Source of the DNA: Xylaria sp. FL1777 | Taxonomy: Eukaryota > Ascomycota > Sordariomycetes > Xylariales > Xylariaceae | Reading direction: 5' to 3' | Assembly (NCBI GenBank): GCA_022578965.1 | Contig: MU400533.1 | Location: forward strand, 186,001 to 250,000 | DNA length: 64,000 nucleotides | Shown here: in pieces, positions 1-10,945 of the stretch | Position numbering within the stretch: the first letter of the stretch is position 1 | How the letters are laid out: each line of letters opens with the position of its first letter | Translations under genes and position numbers: made by a program | Notes under the pieces: generated by a model | What the model was told of the DNA's origin: nothing | The model's input: the letters and a program-made list of their open reading frames with translations, nothing else | The model's database searches: none

Positions 1-1635
1 TCTTGTTCTACTTCTTGTCCAGTGTACCGAGATGGCAAGGATATAGGGGAAGATAGAATCGACGATGAAATGAGAGTATAATTAGGACGATGCAGCTAGC
101 TAGGTGCTGTACTAACACCCGTGATAGAGATGCGGCGTAGAGATGCGATGTCTCCTGCTAATGCAAAGGACAATACCTATCTAGTACTACGATGAATGCG
201 CTACGATGCATGCGTGCGATGTTGAAAAATTGAAACGCGGCTTATTATTCGTCAGGGGTCTGAACCAGCTTACCTAAACTTATGTGCATAACGTTGCACT
301 ACTACCTAATTGTTGGATTGTACCTAGGTACTACTACATGTACGTAGATAGGCAGTGTACCTACAGCTCTAGGTACCGAACCGAACCCAGAGCGGCGGTG
401 CCGACTGCCCATCCTGACTCCAATCCCATCCAACTGCCTCGCCTCGGGTGCGGGAAGAGAAGTGTCCGTCCTGGCTAGTCGTGGCACAGCCGCGTGGGAG
501 ACCCGCATCTTCGATTCACCGTAAAATACGGTAGTCTGATAAGATAGTGACACACACTACCACACTACTGCGTACTTATGTAGGTATTAGTCGAGCAGAC
601 CCCCAGCATCAGAACCTCAGCCACATTGCTTGTTCGGCGCCATGCATGCTGTGATGTTCAGCAAGCGCTCAACGGTGGCGCGATGGCGTTATCGTCGCTT
701 GGCTGCCAAGTTGACTGCTCGTTTGAATGGTTGAACAACAAAGAGAGTGCAGAGAGGGAAAAGGACATAATTTGCCTACTTATCTATTGAAAATCCAGCT
801 TACTGGATAGATACTCACCACACATACTTACTAAACTTAGCAGTACCGGGGGTTGCATAACAGAGGGCGGTGATTTCAGGTTATCGTATGAGATAACGCT
901 CACCCTTGCCTTCTACTGTAGGAAAGTGATCTGATGAACTTGCATCACCGTATAATTAGCGGATGCTACATTATTATGTGCTGCTAACCCATGCCCTCCG
1001 ATAGAAAAAGCGGGCGTGTACAGTACTCATCCAAGTGCAGATAGGACTTTGAGAGCCTAAGTACCTGGTAGGGATCCACTATTATCTGTTCTCTTAGCTC
1101 CTTGGCACTACTGTATCTTTGCCGGCGGCAAAAGTCAGGATGCGCTACAGCACACACCTGCAGGATCCGCGTAGCTCCTATTCTAGGCACCTACTTTAGT
1201 GTGTAAGGATTGGTACGGCCGCAGGATGCCGGTCCGGTAAGTTCCAACGAAAACAACGACCACATTTTACAAGCTCGCCGGAAGTCTACTACTTCAAAAG
1301 CCAACCAGATAATCAAAACAAAATAATTCAAACCCCATAATCTGTACTATTATGATGATATCACTCTAACCTACATATCTTCAGGCTTCATCGAGTTTTT
1401 CAGTTTGATTTGGCCGTTTGGTGGATTTTCGAAGCAGTAGGAATGTCGGAATCTATAGAATTCGATCGTCTTTTGTTGGACCTACTGCTTACAGGGATTC
1501 CCATGACTGGAAAAGCAAAGTTGGCGTCGAGCAAAGAGCGGTGATGACCTCCAATGTGATAACCCTGTAGCTCATTTGGCAAACAACGCTTCTGCAGGAC
1601 TCTGACCAACGGGCAGTTGGTGGCTTTTCGATACT

Positions 1636-1655
1636 ATGCATAAGAAATTATGCAT
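1636..1655. other. perfect 8-bp hairpin with GAAA loop
   Basis: The inverted repeat ATGCATAA / TTATGCAT is separated by the four bases GAAA, which would be a GNRA-type tetraloop if transcribed from the plus strand. It lies in gene-free sequence. No T-run, gene end or conserved RNA was recognised beside it, so it may be chance. Confidence 0.3.
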
Positions 1656-4600
1656 GTGGCTACGCCACCTGCTGTGTTGACGATACGATGGTACGTACGG
1701 TCTCAAAGGATCACGCAAAATTGGTATTCGACGACATTGCTAGTAGGGCGTGACATTCAAACAAAGGCAAGAGGAATAGGTAGAGGGGAAGGCCGTTACC
1801 TTCAGCAACGTGCTTAGCGATTACATTCAATCACAGGAAACTGGTTGCGTTTACCACGTGAGCTAGTGTACCGGTAGGTCGTTCGCAGAGCGTCGACGTA
1901 AGTAATCGGGTGTCGAGTTTCAGCCCACGTTACGCATGAATTCCTGGTCGCGTTGGTCTACTAGTGTAAGAGGTAAGCACGCCGTTTCTCACCATTCTAT
2001 CTGGGACGTACCGATAGTCCATGTCAATAGCAACAGACACAGAAATCCAAATTAAGTTCAGGAATTACTAGTCTTGAACTGTGACGTGGATTTCTGTCGA
2101 CGCCTATAAAATCACCGGCTCCAGCTCCGTTTTCCATACCTATGAATCCGGTATTGCGTTTTGGCCCGCTGAAATCCACGGAATATCTCGGCACAGGGTG
2201 GCGGTATCGCTGGGTTTCGCCACGCTCTCGTCTACACTGGAAAAGAATCGGGCGTTCGAAGGATTCGATACACGGGACGATGAGCCTCAGCCTTGCTGCT
2301 CTGAAACACAGATTTGGTTTCTGCGACCGACCGAATAAGCAGAGCTGGACACCCCTTCTTTTCCCAAAATCCTCCAATTTTACCGGCCCGTGGACTCGAT
2401 AGGTGGAAAAGTACTGGACGCCCGTCTGACGACGGAAGCTCACTATCTCAATCAAAGCGATGGCCTCGGCGTTATTTGCCGAGCATGAGAAGATCATCGG
2501 TTCGTATACGGGTTGCATTTAAGCTGGCGGGTCGCTAGTTCCTCTGGCCTCGGGATGAAAATTCGCTCTTCCACGGTCGAGCTTCACTGGGAAGGTTCTT
2601 TTTCTTAGGCAACAACAAGGACCAGTCCTACGATCGGTGGTAGACCGTGATGTCGCCATCTCTCGCGCTTGTGTCGCCATAAACTTCTGGTAAATAGGCT
2701 GGCGATGATATCAAGATCATGATCAAAGTTAAATGTCTGATGGTAAGTACTCCGGGGTCATATTCGCGGCCCAGAAATCCGGACCTCATGATTTCACTTG
2801 CAATATGGTACGAGTCCGAGTCTCTTTCCGCCGATGTACTTGGTGAATATGATATAGAGTATCGGTCGGTATCCAACGTATCGGCCATGATATTCGTCGT
2901 TGGGCTCAAAGACTTGCGGTCCTACATGTTACGTCCTCGGCAATAACGGTTGACTTATACGACGATAATCAAATACTCTTCTCTCCGTCTGGGTGATGGA
3001 ATCTATCGCGATGGTCTGTAGGCGTAAGGTTCGCTGAGAGAGGATGAAATCGTTCCATTATGGTTTGCGTGAGTTATGTGCCGCCAACCCGTCCTTGAAT
3101 TTGAGAGTGTCCTGTTGGGATGCTGCCTCCACGACATCGCTATATTCCTGTTGAAAATGAAGCATGAGGGATGGTAGATCTCGAAGAGATGGACTCGAGC
3201 AGTCTTTTATTATTTGCTCAGATAGTACACTACAGTCATCAGCCCCAATTCCCACTCATCGATAGTTTCAGCTAACCCCCCAACGTAATCCTTCCTTACT
3301 AGACACTATCGTGTCTATAGTAAGTAGTTATTCCCGGTCTCGCGGTCTCGCGGTTCGCGATATTGCACTTAGAGGCCGAACCCCACCGAACTCAGATGGT
3401 AGACTTACCCTAGGTATCAGATAACACGACGGCTATTGAGCCATCTATCAGATGATCATGCAAATACGACGTTATGATACACAAGGATATAACCTAGGAG
3501 TATAAACTAATTCACTCTATAGTGGAATACTCGATATTTTGTTTCGTCCTCTCGCGGTGAGCTTTCCGGCTCTAAGCACGAATTGCTTACTCATACTCTT
3601 TGTGATACACTGTGCAAGTTACAGTATATAAAAGTATTCCTCACTGTTGCTGGATGTCAATCATTTCCATAATCTATCTGCCTTACTAGACTAGTATACG
3701 AGTTGTATAGCCTTTTGAAGTTCTTCTCCGCTTGGGATATTAGATAATTACTTCCGTCAGGTCAGAGTGGAAATTCTTGAGATCATTCATGACTTAAGCA
3801 CTCACTGCACCACCTTTTTGCCCAACTCCAGCATCGGAGATTTATGTAGATTAAATTTCATTTTTGTCTGCTATGTTTGACTGGTGTTAACGAATATATG
3901 AAAATTACTTGATTTAGGCTATGGTGGTCGATGGTTTGGGGCTACGTGTATTTTGCTGTTTTATTGATGATATTTATTATGTGTTTTCTACTCGGGTTCG
4001 AACTGGGCTTGGCAATCGATGAGACATTAAAGATGAATTTACTGAAGGGTCTCGTAATGTAATAGTATCGGACTGGTTGCACCCATGTTGATGTTCGTGC
4101 ACCAGATACCTAATGATAAGCTCGGTAGTAGCCTACTAGTAGGTAGTGCCAATACCCCATATTTGGCTAAATATTCGACCCGTGACCTCATCACAGTAAC
4201 CTGGCGCATCTGAATACGAGGTCAATAGCCTCAGTGGATAACTGAACGGTCACTCACTGAACTATAAGCCTCGATAATTAATTTTTAGTCAACCCAGATA
4301 GGGTGATCAGATTATATCGATGTTGTGGAATGATAGCGGGGTTGGATTACGATTCTGATGGCCAGCTTCAGCAACCATGAAGTTAACCTGGAGCTACGAG
4401 CTCGTGGGCGGTTAAACCCGTGATGTTGTGATGTGCCATTGCATATACGAAGAGCCTCTGCAGCTTTCACCATGTTATAGAAACGGTCAACCACAGAATG
4501 TAGAGCTACTTTAGGCTTTTATCATCTTGTACTTGCGATTTTAGGCTTGGTTTCGCTATTGCGGTCAACAATAATGATCAAGTGTTGGTGATGGTTTCCA

Positions 4601-4772
4601 TATGTGCTGACGCCATCTGGATCTCAACATATGTTGCTGCTGTTGACCTGACGACTTGCCATTATTCCAGTTCCCCCACCTAGTTTAGGTAGACTACAAT
4701 AGGCTACTCTGTGATGATCGCTACCGAACGAGGACCCCTAGGTAGTCGATCGATGGCTTGTGCTTGAGACAA

Positions 4773-4780
4773 TATAAAAG
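4773..4780 (+). promoter_or_regulatory. TATA box of the secreted protein gene at 4925
   Basis: A good TATAAAAG box lies about 145 bases upstream of the ATG at 4925, a plausible distance for a fungal gene with a short to medium leader. This is inferred from motif and position only. Confidence 0.5.
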
Positions 4781-4924
4781 AGCTACCGTCCACTTGTTTC
4801 CTATCGTGAATGTTAATGAGCTCAGGACGCAGACAGCATCAAAGAGCCGCATCCCCGCCCATCACCGGAAACACAATATAATTCACCTTGCGTTTATTTC
4901 CGTGACAATTGTCCCAACGTCGAG

Positions 4925-5809
4925 ATGAAGTTCCAACTCTCAGCTGCTCTTATGGGTCTTGCGGCTACGGCCATATCGGCCCAAGAAACCCAAAGTGGCC
5001 CCTTCGTTCTACATATTAAAGGCACAACCCCTGGTAGCACGCTCGACGGTAAAGCCCACACAGGAAAACTCCAATCGTCGAATGGGCGGACACTAACGTC
5101 GGGTCACTAGGGTACGGTGAGAGTTGCCATACAGGAGCTGCCATCGAGGGGCTCTGCTACGCGGTGTTGTCTAACACGTCGGACGTTCCCAACTTGTACA
5201 CGTATTACTTCAATTACACGGGCTTCAACCAGGTCGGTGAGGACCAGGTGGGTACCCTAATCTGGAACGAACAGTACGTCGACGAGAACGGCCAGCCCGG
5301 CTTTGTCGAGCAGGCCATGGGCATGATTTACCAGCCGACCAGCAATGTCGCGGCTCCACAATTCGGCTTCAGCCAGGGCGTCTTCCTCATCGGGTTCGAC
5401 AGCGAGGGCGGCCTTTTCGGCTACAACTACGTCGACGACTCGAAGTTTGTTGCCGGCCAACCTCCGACTATCACCAAACCGACGGCTTATTGTGAGTGGT
5501 TATTTCTCATCTCTTCTATGCCCTTCCATATGAAAGTCCATGTATATATATAATATATGTATGCACACACACACACATACACATATATATCCCTTTTAGG
5601 AGAAATGGAGCGCACGGGGTCTTGATCCTGTCCGGCGGAACTCCACGCCCTGTTCGTTTTTCATGATGCTGACCATTATCGCAGACCAATGGGCCGTGTG
5701 CTGGCAATACTTTACTGGGTACTACTATCAGTCCGTCGCCTGGGTCCTGAGCGGTGCTCCGCACAACCCGACCTGTGAGCCGGTGGAGATCACCAAAGTC
5801 GACCTCTGA
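4925..5809 (+). CDS. small secreted protein of unknown function (209 aa)
   Basis: The model has three exons: 4925-5048, 5111-5491 and 5685-5809. Intron 1 (GTAAAG ... CTAAC ... TAG) restores the reading between an early stop and the downstream frame, giving TLDGYGESCHTGAAIEGLCY. Intron 2 is long (193 bases) and carries a TA/CA microsatellite. The protein begins with a clear signal peptide (residues 1 to about 19, ending AISA) and has no membrane segment after it. Four cysteines (C47, C57 and two in the last 45 residues) suggest two disulfides, and NTS and NYT are possible N-glycosylation sites. From memory the GAAIEGLCY core and an aromatic YYYQSVAW-like tail recur in ascomycete secreted proteins of unknown role. 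No catalytic motif is seen; a cell-wall or effector-like role would be speculation. The gene is solid, the function unknown. Confidence 0.85.
5546..5591. repeat. TA/CA microsatellite inside an intron
   Basis: A run of alternating TA steps, a (CA)n tract and again TA steps lies within intron 2 of the secreted protein gene. It probably explains why this intron is longer than most others here. Confidence 0.7.
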
Positions 5810-6310
5810 GCGGGGAGACGACAGCATACCAAGACCGTAATATCCAATAGCTAGTGTCTAATGATTGGAAGAATGGGATATTCGACCACAACAAACCATC
5901 GTTTTCTGGCATGCGTCCACGTATAACTATATACGTCAGAACACAAAACAATCAATGGCGTCATATGTTGTTATAAAATAGTATTTCTAATTCGTTGTCG
6001 GGACTCTCTCTTGGCTACCTAATCTATGATGAAACCTAATCTTCAATTATAAGCGTATATGTATGCGACGTGTAAGCCGCCCTACCGAAGAGACTAACCC
6101 CGATCCGAATTGAATTGTTGGAGGGATCAATCTTACTGTACCTATTTCTTTGTCCAGGCAGTTCCCCTCTTCTCTATCCTGTTGGTGCTGAACAGCTTCT
6201 TCTCCTTCACCTATAATATCGTCACGGCGCTCTAAAGTATAAACAACATACCCAAGTTGTATCTACATCCTCTTTAGTCCAGCAATTGACCAGACCTAAC
6301 GTCGATCGCG
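5810..6310. other. intergenic, 3' end of one gene and promoter of the next
   Basis: This 0.5 kb stretch separates two co-oriented genes. It holds a TATA-like element close to the next start and otherwise nothing recognisable. Confidence 0.6.
6238..6243 (+). promoter_or_regulatory. TATA-like element upstream of the MAPEG gene
   Basis: TATAAA lies about 70 bases before the ATG at 6311, preceded by a pyrimidine-rich stretch. Motif and spacing are the only support. Confidence 0.35.
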
Positions 6311-7031
6311 ATGCCTTTCATCGACCTGTCTCAGAACTACTCGTTCTATGCGGTACGTCGACCCCACTAAACCCGGTCTCGGCCTTGTGATGGGCACGCG
6401 CGAATAGAACAACTTCGCTAATACCCGAGCCTCGTGGGTGAATATAGATTCCGGTAGCTTGGCTCCTTACCAATATACCTGGCGTCTACGCCAAGTCACT
6501 AGGCGGGACCAACTACGACATCGCCTCACCGCGAAAATTCGCTGAGAATGTCGAGAAGGATCAGAAGCTCGACAAAGCGGTAATTCCACCCTTCCCCGCG
6601 ATCGTCTATACACTAGCCCTGGCCCTTCGCTGCTCTGCATACTGCTGCCGCGTTGGTGTATTCTCCTTCTTCACCTCCCCTGTCTCGGTCTAGTTTTAGA
6701 CACCCACTATTATAAACCGATCCGACGAGCTAATGTGCTCTACGAGGAATAGACCAAGAGCAGGATCCTGCGCTCTGAAGCCGCATCTGCCAACGGACGG
6801 GAGACGCTGAGCTTGTTTGCGGCGTCTGTGATCGCGGCCAACTACGCCGGCGTCCCCGTCGAGACCATCAACAAGCTGGTCGCCGTGTATCTGGGTACCC
6901 GCGCGGCCTACAACTACACCTACGTCTTCCTCCAGGATAACCCTAGCTTCGCCCCGGTGCGCACCGTTGTATGGAATGCTGGAGTTATCTCTTGGATGAC
7001 GCTGCTCATCAAGGCTGGAAACCGCTTGTAA
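6311..7031 (+). CDS. MAPEG-family membrane protein (150 aa)
   Basis: Exons are 6311-6352, 6448-6579 and 6753-7031, all joined in phase 0. The protein starts MPFIDLSQNYSFYA and continues IPVAWLLTNIPGVYAKS, then a soluble loop with DQKLDKATKSRILRSEAA. This matches the membrane-associated eicosanoid/glutathione metabolism family as found in fungi, including its RILRxEAAxANG element after the first membrane span. About four hydrophobic helices are expected: around residues 12-30, 77-95, 97-118 and 128-146. Length fits the family (130-160 residues). Human relatives include microsomal glutathione transferases and leukotriene C4 synthase, but the fungal branch is mostly uncharacterised, so glutathione use is inferred. 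It would sit in the ER or another internal membrane. The neighbours give no functional hint. Confidence 0.88.
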
Positions 7032-8414
7032 ATATATCTGAGATTGGGATAAAGGAACGGGGACTCTTTGCATCCTGTTGAGGCATGATGGGTACGTAAA
7101 GGGGTGCAACCGGCTCACGACCTGGCGTAGATGGGTTTAGGTTGGAATTAGCTAGCTCTTAGTATGACACGACTGTTTGCTAGGAGCAGGAAGACCAAGT
7201 TACTGTCTTGATGAAAATGGCCCGATACGCCCTCCCCAGTTGTGCCACTGCTGTGTTGTCCTCTGTGTTCTATTACCTAGGTACTCTGCATAACTACCTA
7301 TGGAAGCGGATCGGTTAGGTTATATATAGTGCATAAGAGAGCTGAGTCACAGTTCTACGATTCTTTGTCCCTCCGTTATGTGCTACAAGTTCTCTACAGC
7401 ATCTCATCGGCTTATATATTACTGGTTCTTCAACGTAACTACCCATACTATAGTTAGTTCCAAGACGGAAACACTGTCTAGCCGTATCACTACGTTCTAC
7501 GCTACTCGAGAGATGGTCTAGTTGGATTTACGATAGCAACCCTATCTCTGGGTACCAATACTTGAATGCTATGAATCAGATGTCAAGGTTCTCTTGTGGA
7601 AGCCCAATGGATCGGTCTGGGTAGGTAGAAGCGTAAGATCGAATACAGACGCCGTTTTCTCTCCGGCCATACATGGCAACTCTCAAAACCTATCAGTACG
7701 TACCCTGAGAAGTCTAAAGCAGGCCCTAAGTACTTAGATATGTGCTGAGGTAGGTACCTATAGGCATTTAATGGGTTACAATGCCCACCTGGTGTCATGA
7801 AAGCGTTCAGCAGGTACCTAGGTAATACCTACCTAGAGTGTGAAGGCCTACTGTGCGGTGGTAAGGGGCCTATAAGCATCGTCCATTCCTCAAGTGTTTG
7901 TGTAGTCGCGTCATGCGACTAGTCAGTTCCTTACCTTTTCTACAGATGTGAGGGAGCTCCTTCTATTGATTTGCCTCTATTTTCTGTCGTGCTTGCTCAA
8001 CCCTGAGGGCATTGATTGCTTGGGACACGTAATAACTGCCCGCCAGGTTCACATTCTACCCGTCGCAGATGCTTATTTGGGATAATGAATAGAGAGATTA
8101 TTGGGCATCCGCTCACTTTAGGTAACTGCTCGGCGGATAGCTGCTGAAGTCCCCCCTCATCAGGATATGCGGTTGCCCGTTCGTCCCTTTCAGAAGCACA
8201 CCCAAGTAAGTATCCGGCCAGATCTCTTCTCTTTGAACAGACTTGACGTTTAAGCGTCTCGATTTCACCCATACCGCCTCTATTGCCCAGGATTTATGTT
8301 GCCTGTAAAAATCTAGGACTGGACAACTTAGAATATCTCGCCACCACCTATGGGCACCTAACAACGTCATAAGCAAGCTACTAGGTGATCAAAGCTCACT
8401 GCTGCCAAGACAGA
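7032..8414. other. intergenic, no gene seen
   Basis: About 1.4 kb between two plus-strand genes. Short frames on both strands show no protein-like pattern. It contains two exact copies of the palindrome TACCTAGGTA (7274-7283 and 7815-7824) and several degenerate relatives. Confidence 0.6.
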
Positions 8415-9131
8415 ATGCATCAGTCCATTGCTCATTTGTGTATCCTGTCCGTCGCCCTTTTTTTCTGGGTTGCTATCGTGCTCGGACAGAGTAGCATCGT
8501 CAACGCTAAATTCAACCTGATCGCGGGTGATGAACTCAAAAGGCTGATCACTTCGAGCTCTAACCACGCTCTGATCGTTACTGAGACGGTGACGGCTGGG
8601 TCTGACACAGCCATAAACATCTCCATGATCACTGTGACTGTGACGACTATTGAGACGACAATTATCGAGTCAGTCACCGCTAGCCTTGACGAGCTCAACA
8701 GTAGCAGCGCTATCACTGTGAGCTCTAGACGCTCAGCCGACGACCAAATTTCGGCCAAGTCGATCAAAATCAACTACGATCCTGACGCCGGCACTGATAC
8801 TAGAACATCTAACGTTGACCCAGTGGGCACCTCCTCGACGGCTAAGGCAACTCTACTCGTACACACAAAGGGTCCAGTCCGCTACCCCAGTTCAGTATTC
8901 TCATCACTTCGGGGTACACACGGAAACAGTTCCGCAACGACGTTCGCTACCATCACGTCTGTGACTTCGTCTTCCCTTTCCACCTCTACTTTCAACGAAG
9001 CCATTTGTGATGATATTTTCTGCAACACTGAGGGCAACAGAGTCTGCATCTACTGGGCGGGGGTCACGTCCTGGGACGTCTCGCGAGGTCCTATGCCCGG
9101 GGAGCGACCAACTGTCCTTGGTCCCTGTTAG
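8415..9131 (+). CDS. Ser/Thr-rich secreted protein with cysteine tail (238 aa)
   Basis: This is a single uninterrupted frame. I use the ATG at 8415 because it puts a signal peptide at the very start (LCILSVALFFWVAIVLGQ); an in-frame GTG 30 bases upstream is unlikely in a fungus. After the signal the protein is rich in Thr, Ser, Val and Ile, with beta-prone strings such as ISMITVTVTTIETTIIES, suggesting an extended, O-glycosylated surface protein. The last 44 residues (195-238) differ: they contain C198, C203, C211 and the terminal C238 around VCIYWAGVTSWDVSRGPMPG. I recall similar C-terminal tails on other fungal secreted proteins, but cannot verify this here. No GPI signal, membrane anchor or catalytic motif is visible. 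Function is unknown. Confidence 0.75.
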   Translation: MHQSIAHLCILSVALFFWVAIVLGQSSIVNAKFNLIAGDELKRLITSSSNHALIVTETVTAGSDTAINISMITVTVTTIETTIIESVTASLDELNSSSAITVSSRRSADDQISAKSIKINYDPDAGTDTRTSNVDPVGTSSTAKATLLVHTKGPVRYPSSVFSSLRGTHGNSSATTFATITSVTSSSLSTSTFNEAICDDIFCNTEGNRVCIYWAGVTSWDVSRGPMPGERPTVLGPC

Positions 9132-9581
9132 GACAGTAACGAATTAATCTAGGACAAGTTTCGTAGATTCACCAATTAAAACAAGAGAGACACAAAAAAA
9201 GGCTGACACGCGGCAATACAAGGGGCGGGAAACGGTTTGCACCTGCTGGTTATTTTGCTCCGGTATGATGTGGGTCTGACAATTGTTTTTTTTTTTTACC
9301 ATGTCGTGGACATGGCTTGATCTAGATGTGCGTTGTGCAGAAGTGACGGATGATATTACATGTCAAAACATATGAGATTGTCACTGTACTGAATTGGTGC
9401 CGAGGGTGTTGAGGCTTCACTCTATGAAGTATGTACAGATTATTCGAAACAGGAATGATTGTAAACGAGCCCATCGTTTTTAAGCTACGTACCTACTCCT
9501 GCTTGCGTTATTACGGGTCATTGCACGGAGTTTTTAAGCCCAGCGCCATAGGTACCAGCTATCAGACGACGCGACGCGTCT
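9132..9581. other. convergent intergenic region
   Basis: The 3' ends of the Ser/Thr-rich protein gene (plus) and the GH131 gene (minus) face each other here. A 13-base T run lies at 9285-9297. Nothing else is recognised. Confidence 0.55.
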
Positions 9582-10945
9582 TTATGCAGCTAAATCCGTG
9601 GTGTTAGTAAAGATATGTATCTAATTGTGGCTGACCTAGTCTGGTAGGCGGCAAGAGTTTACAAGTATGAATGATGTATTGACTTACTAGGACCACCGAT
9701 GGTTGTGGTAATGGAACCGGATTCAACATAGACGCCAGAGAAATAGAAGTCCTCAGTTGTGTCAGAGTATCCCGAGCGCGGCAGCTATATTTAGAGATCT
9801 ACAGTTAGGAAATGTCGTTTAAGGTCGTGACGTCAAGGTTGGGGAATTCGCATGAGAAATAGGAGCAATAAGCGCTGGATTAGGTAACCCCGGCTCCCAA
9901 GATACGTCAAAAAGGGGATGGAAGAGACTCTAAGAGTACTAACCTCGAGGACGCCTAGATGCCAGTCCGCGCCGTTTGAAGACGTTGATGCCGATACGGG
10001 GGCCACCACCTGCTTTAGCGGATCACTGCCCTCCGACTCCCAGAAGCCGACTGTATTCCTGCTGAAATCCTGTACAGTAACAAGGGACAGGTTAGCCGGA
10101 TTTGATGCTTAAATCATGCTGGAAAAAGTAAAGTATAACAGAAAAGAATCGTGGAAAATATCAATCCAAGAGTGGAGAGAGAAGAGGGGGGGGGGGGGGC
10201 ATATTTAAAGGGGATAAGGAACAGGAATGGGACAGAGACAGCAAGAATAATAGAACTCACGATCTCGTAGGCGATGTTGTACCACACATTAGCCTTCCAC
10301 TCCGTCTTCCACTTCGAGTTCTGCGAAACCATGAACTGCAGATTCGGGTTCGAGGTGCCCGACTCGCCCGAGATCCAGCCCGACTTCATCTCGACGAAGT
10401 GCGACTCGAAGAAGCAGATCTGGTGCTCGCGGTTCACGCTCGGCGCGTTGGTGTCCTTGCGCATCATCGAGAAGTGGTAGTACACCTTGCCGCTGTTGAT
10501 GGCTGCCTTGGTCTGTGGGATCAGTCTATCCCAAGGAGAGAAAGTGTTAGGCATCACCATCATAATTATCATTCAACTTTTGAATCACAGGGAGGAGAAA
10601 AGGCTTTTTTCTTTTTTGGGGGGGCTGGGGAGTGGAGGGGGTTCAAAGACTTGCGTACTCTGTACGTCGCATGTTCTGACCATTCCAAAAGGCCGTGCTA
10701 TCGAGCGTGAACTTGGCGCCTTGCTTCGACACCGTGTCGGCTGGGTTCTTGTAGTCTGGCGACAGGTTGACGTATCTCTCGACGCTCGCGGACCCGTGGA
10801 TATAGTACTGATAGGGACCGACTTGGTTGGCCCACGACCACTTGTTCAGGTCGGCCGACGACGTGAAGTCGTTGAACCGCCCGTCCCAGATGACGGCGGC
10901 CTTGGCGAGCTGCGCCAGCGCCAGCGAGACGAGTGAGGCCTTCAT
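9582..10945 (-). CDS. secreted GH131 beta-glucanase (about 260 aa)
   Basis: Minus-strand exons are 10945-10659, 10525-10261, 10069-9944, 9784-9688 and probably a last 8-base exon 9589-9582. The start at 10945 begins a signal peptide (MKASLVSLALAQLAKAA); a longer frame upstream lacks one. The mature protein follows the glycoside hydrolase 131 pattern: VIWDGRFNDF, KWSWANQVGPYQYYIHG, NGQNMRRTELIP, REHQICFFESHF, GWISGESGTSNP, NGADWHLGVLELPR and FYFSGVYVESGS. Conserved acidic residues such as E96 and E136 lie in strongly conserved blocks; which are catalytic I do not assign. Characterised members cut beta-1,3/1,4/1,6-glucans outside the cell. No CBM1 module is present. If the last intron (TACTAAC then TAG) is not spliced, translation instead ends near 9659 with about ten different residues. 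Confidence 0.92.
10186..10199. repeat. 14-base G run in an intron
   Basis: The run lies inside intron 2 of the GH131 gene and reads as poly-C on the coding strand, so it can add to the pyrimidine content of that intron. It is also a likely spot for sequencing error. Confidence 0.7.

Larger units (their letters stand above)
1..4924. other. gene-poor intergenic region
   Basis: No convincing gene is visible over about 4.9 kb. Open frames are short, overlap on both strands and lack recognisable motifs. The best stretch is a cluster of minus-strand frames between 2024 and 3255, which might be a decayed gene but cannot be joined into a model. The region contains an exact TACCTAGGTA palindrome at 321-330, a hairpin at 1636-1655 and a promoter for the next gene near its right end. 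The part from about 3400 to 4700 looks AT-rich. Confidence 0.6.

Noticed and set aside
3990..4005. GGTTCGAAC-like B box suggesting a tRNA
   Set aside because: No matching A box at the right distance and no cloverleaf can be drawn; the flanks do not pair as an acceptor stem.
8432..8773. minus-strand frame opposite the Ser/Thr-rich protein
   Set aside because: Mirror image of the Thr/Val-rich coding sequence; it has no domain and the plus frame has a clear signal peptide.
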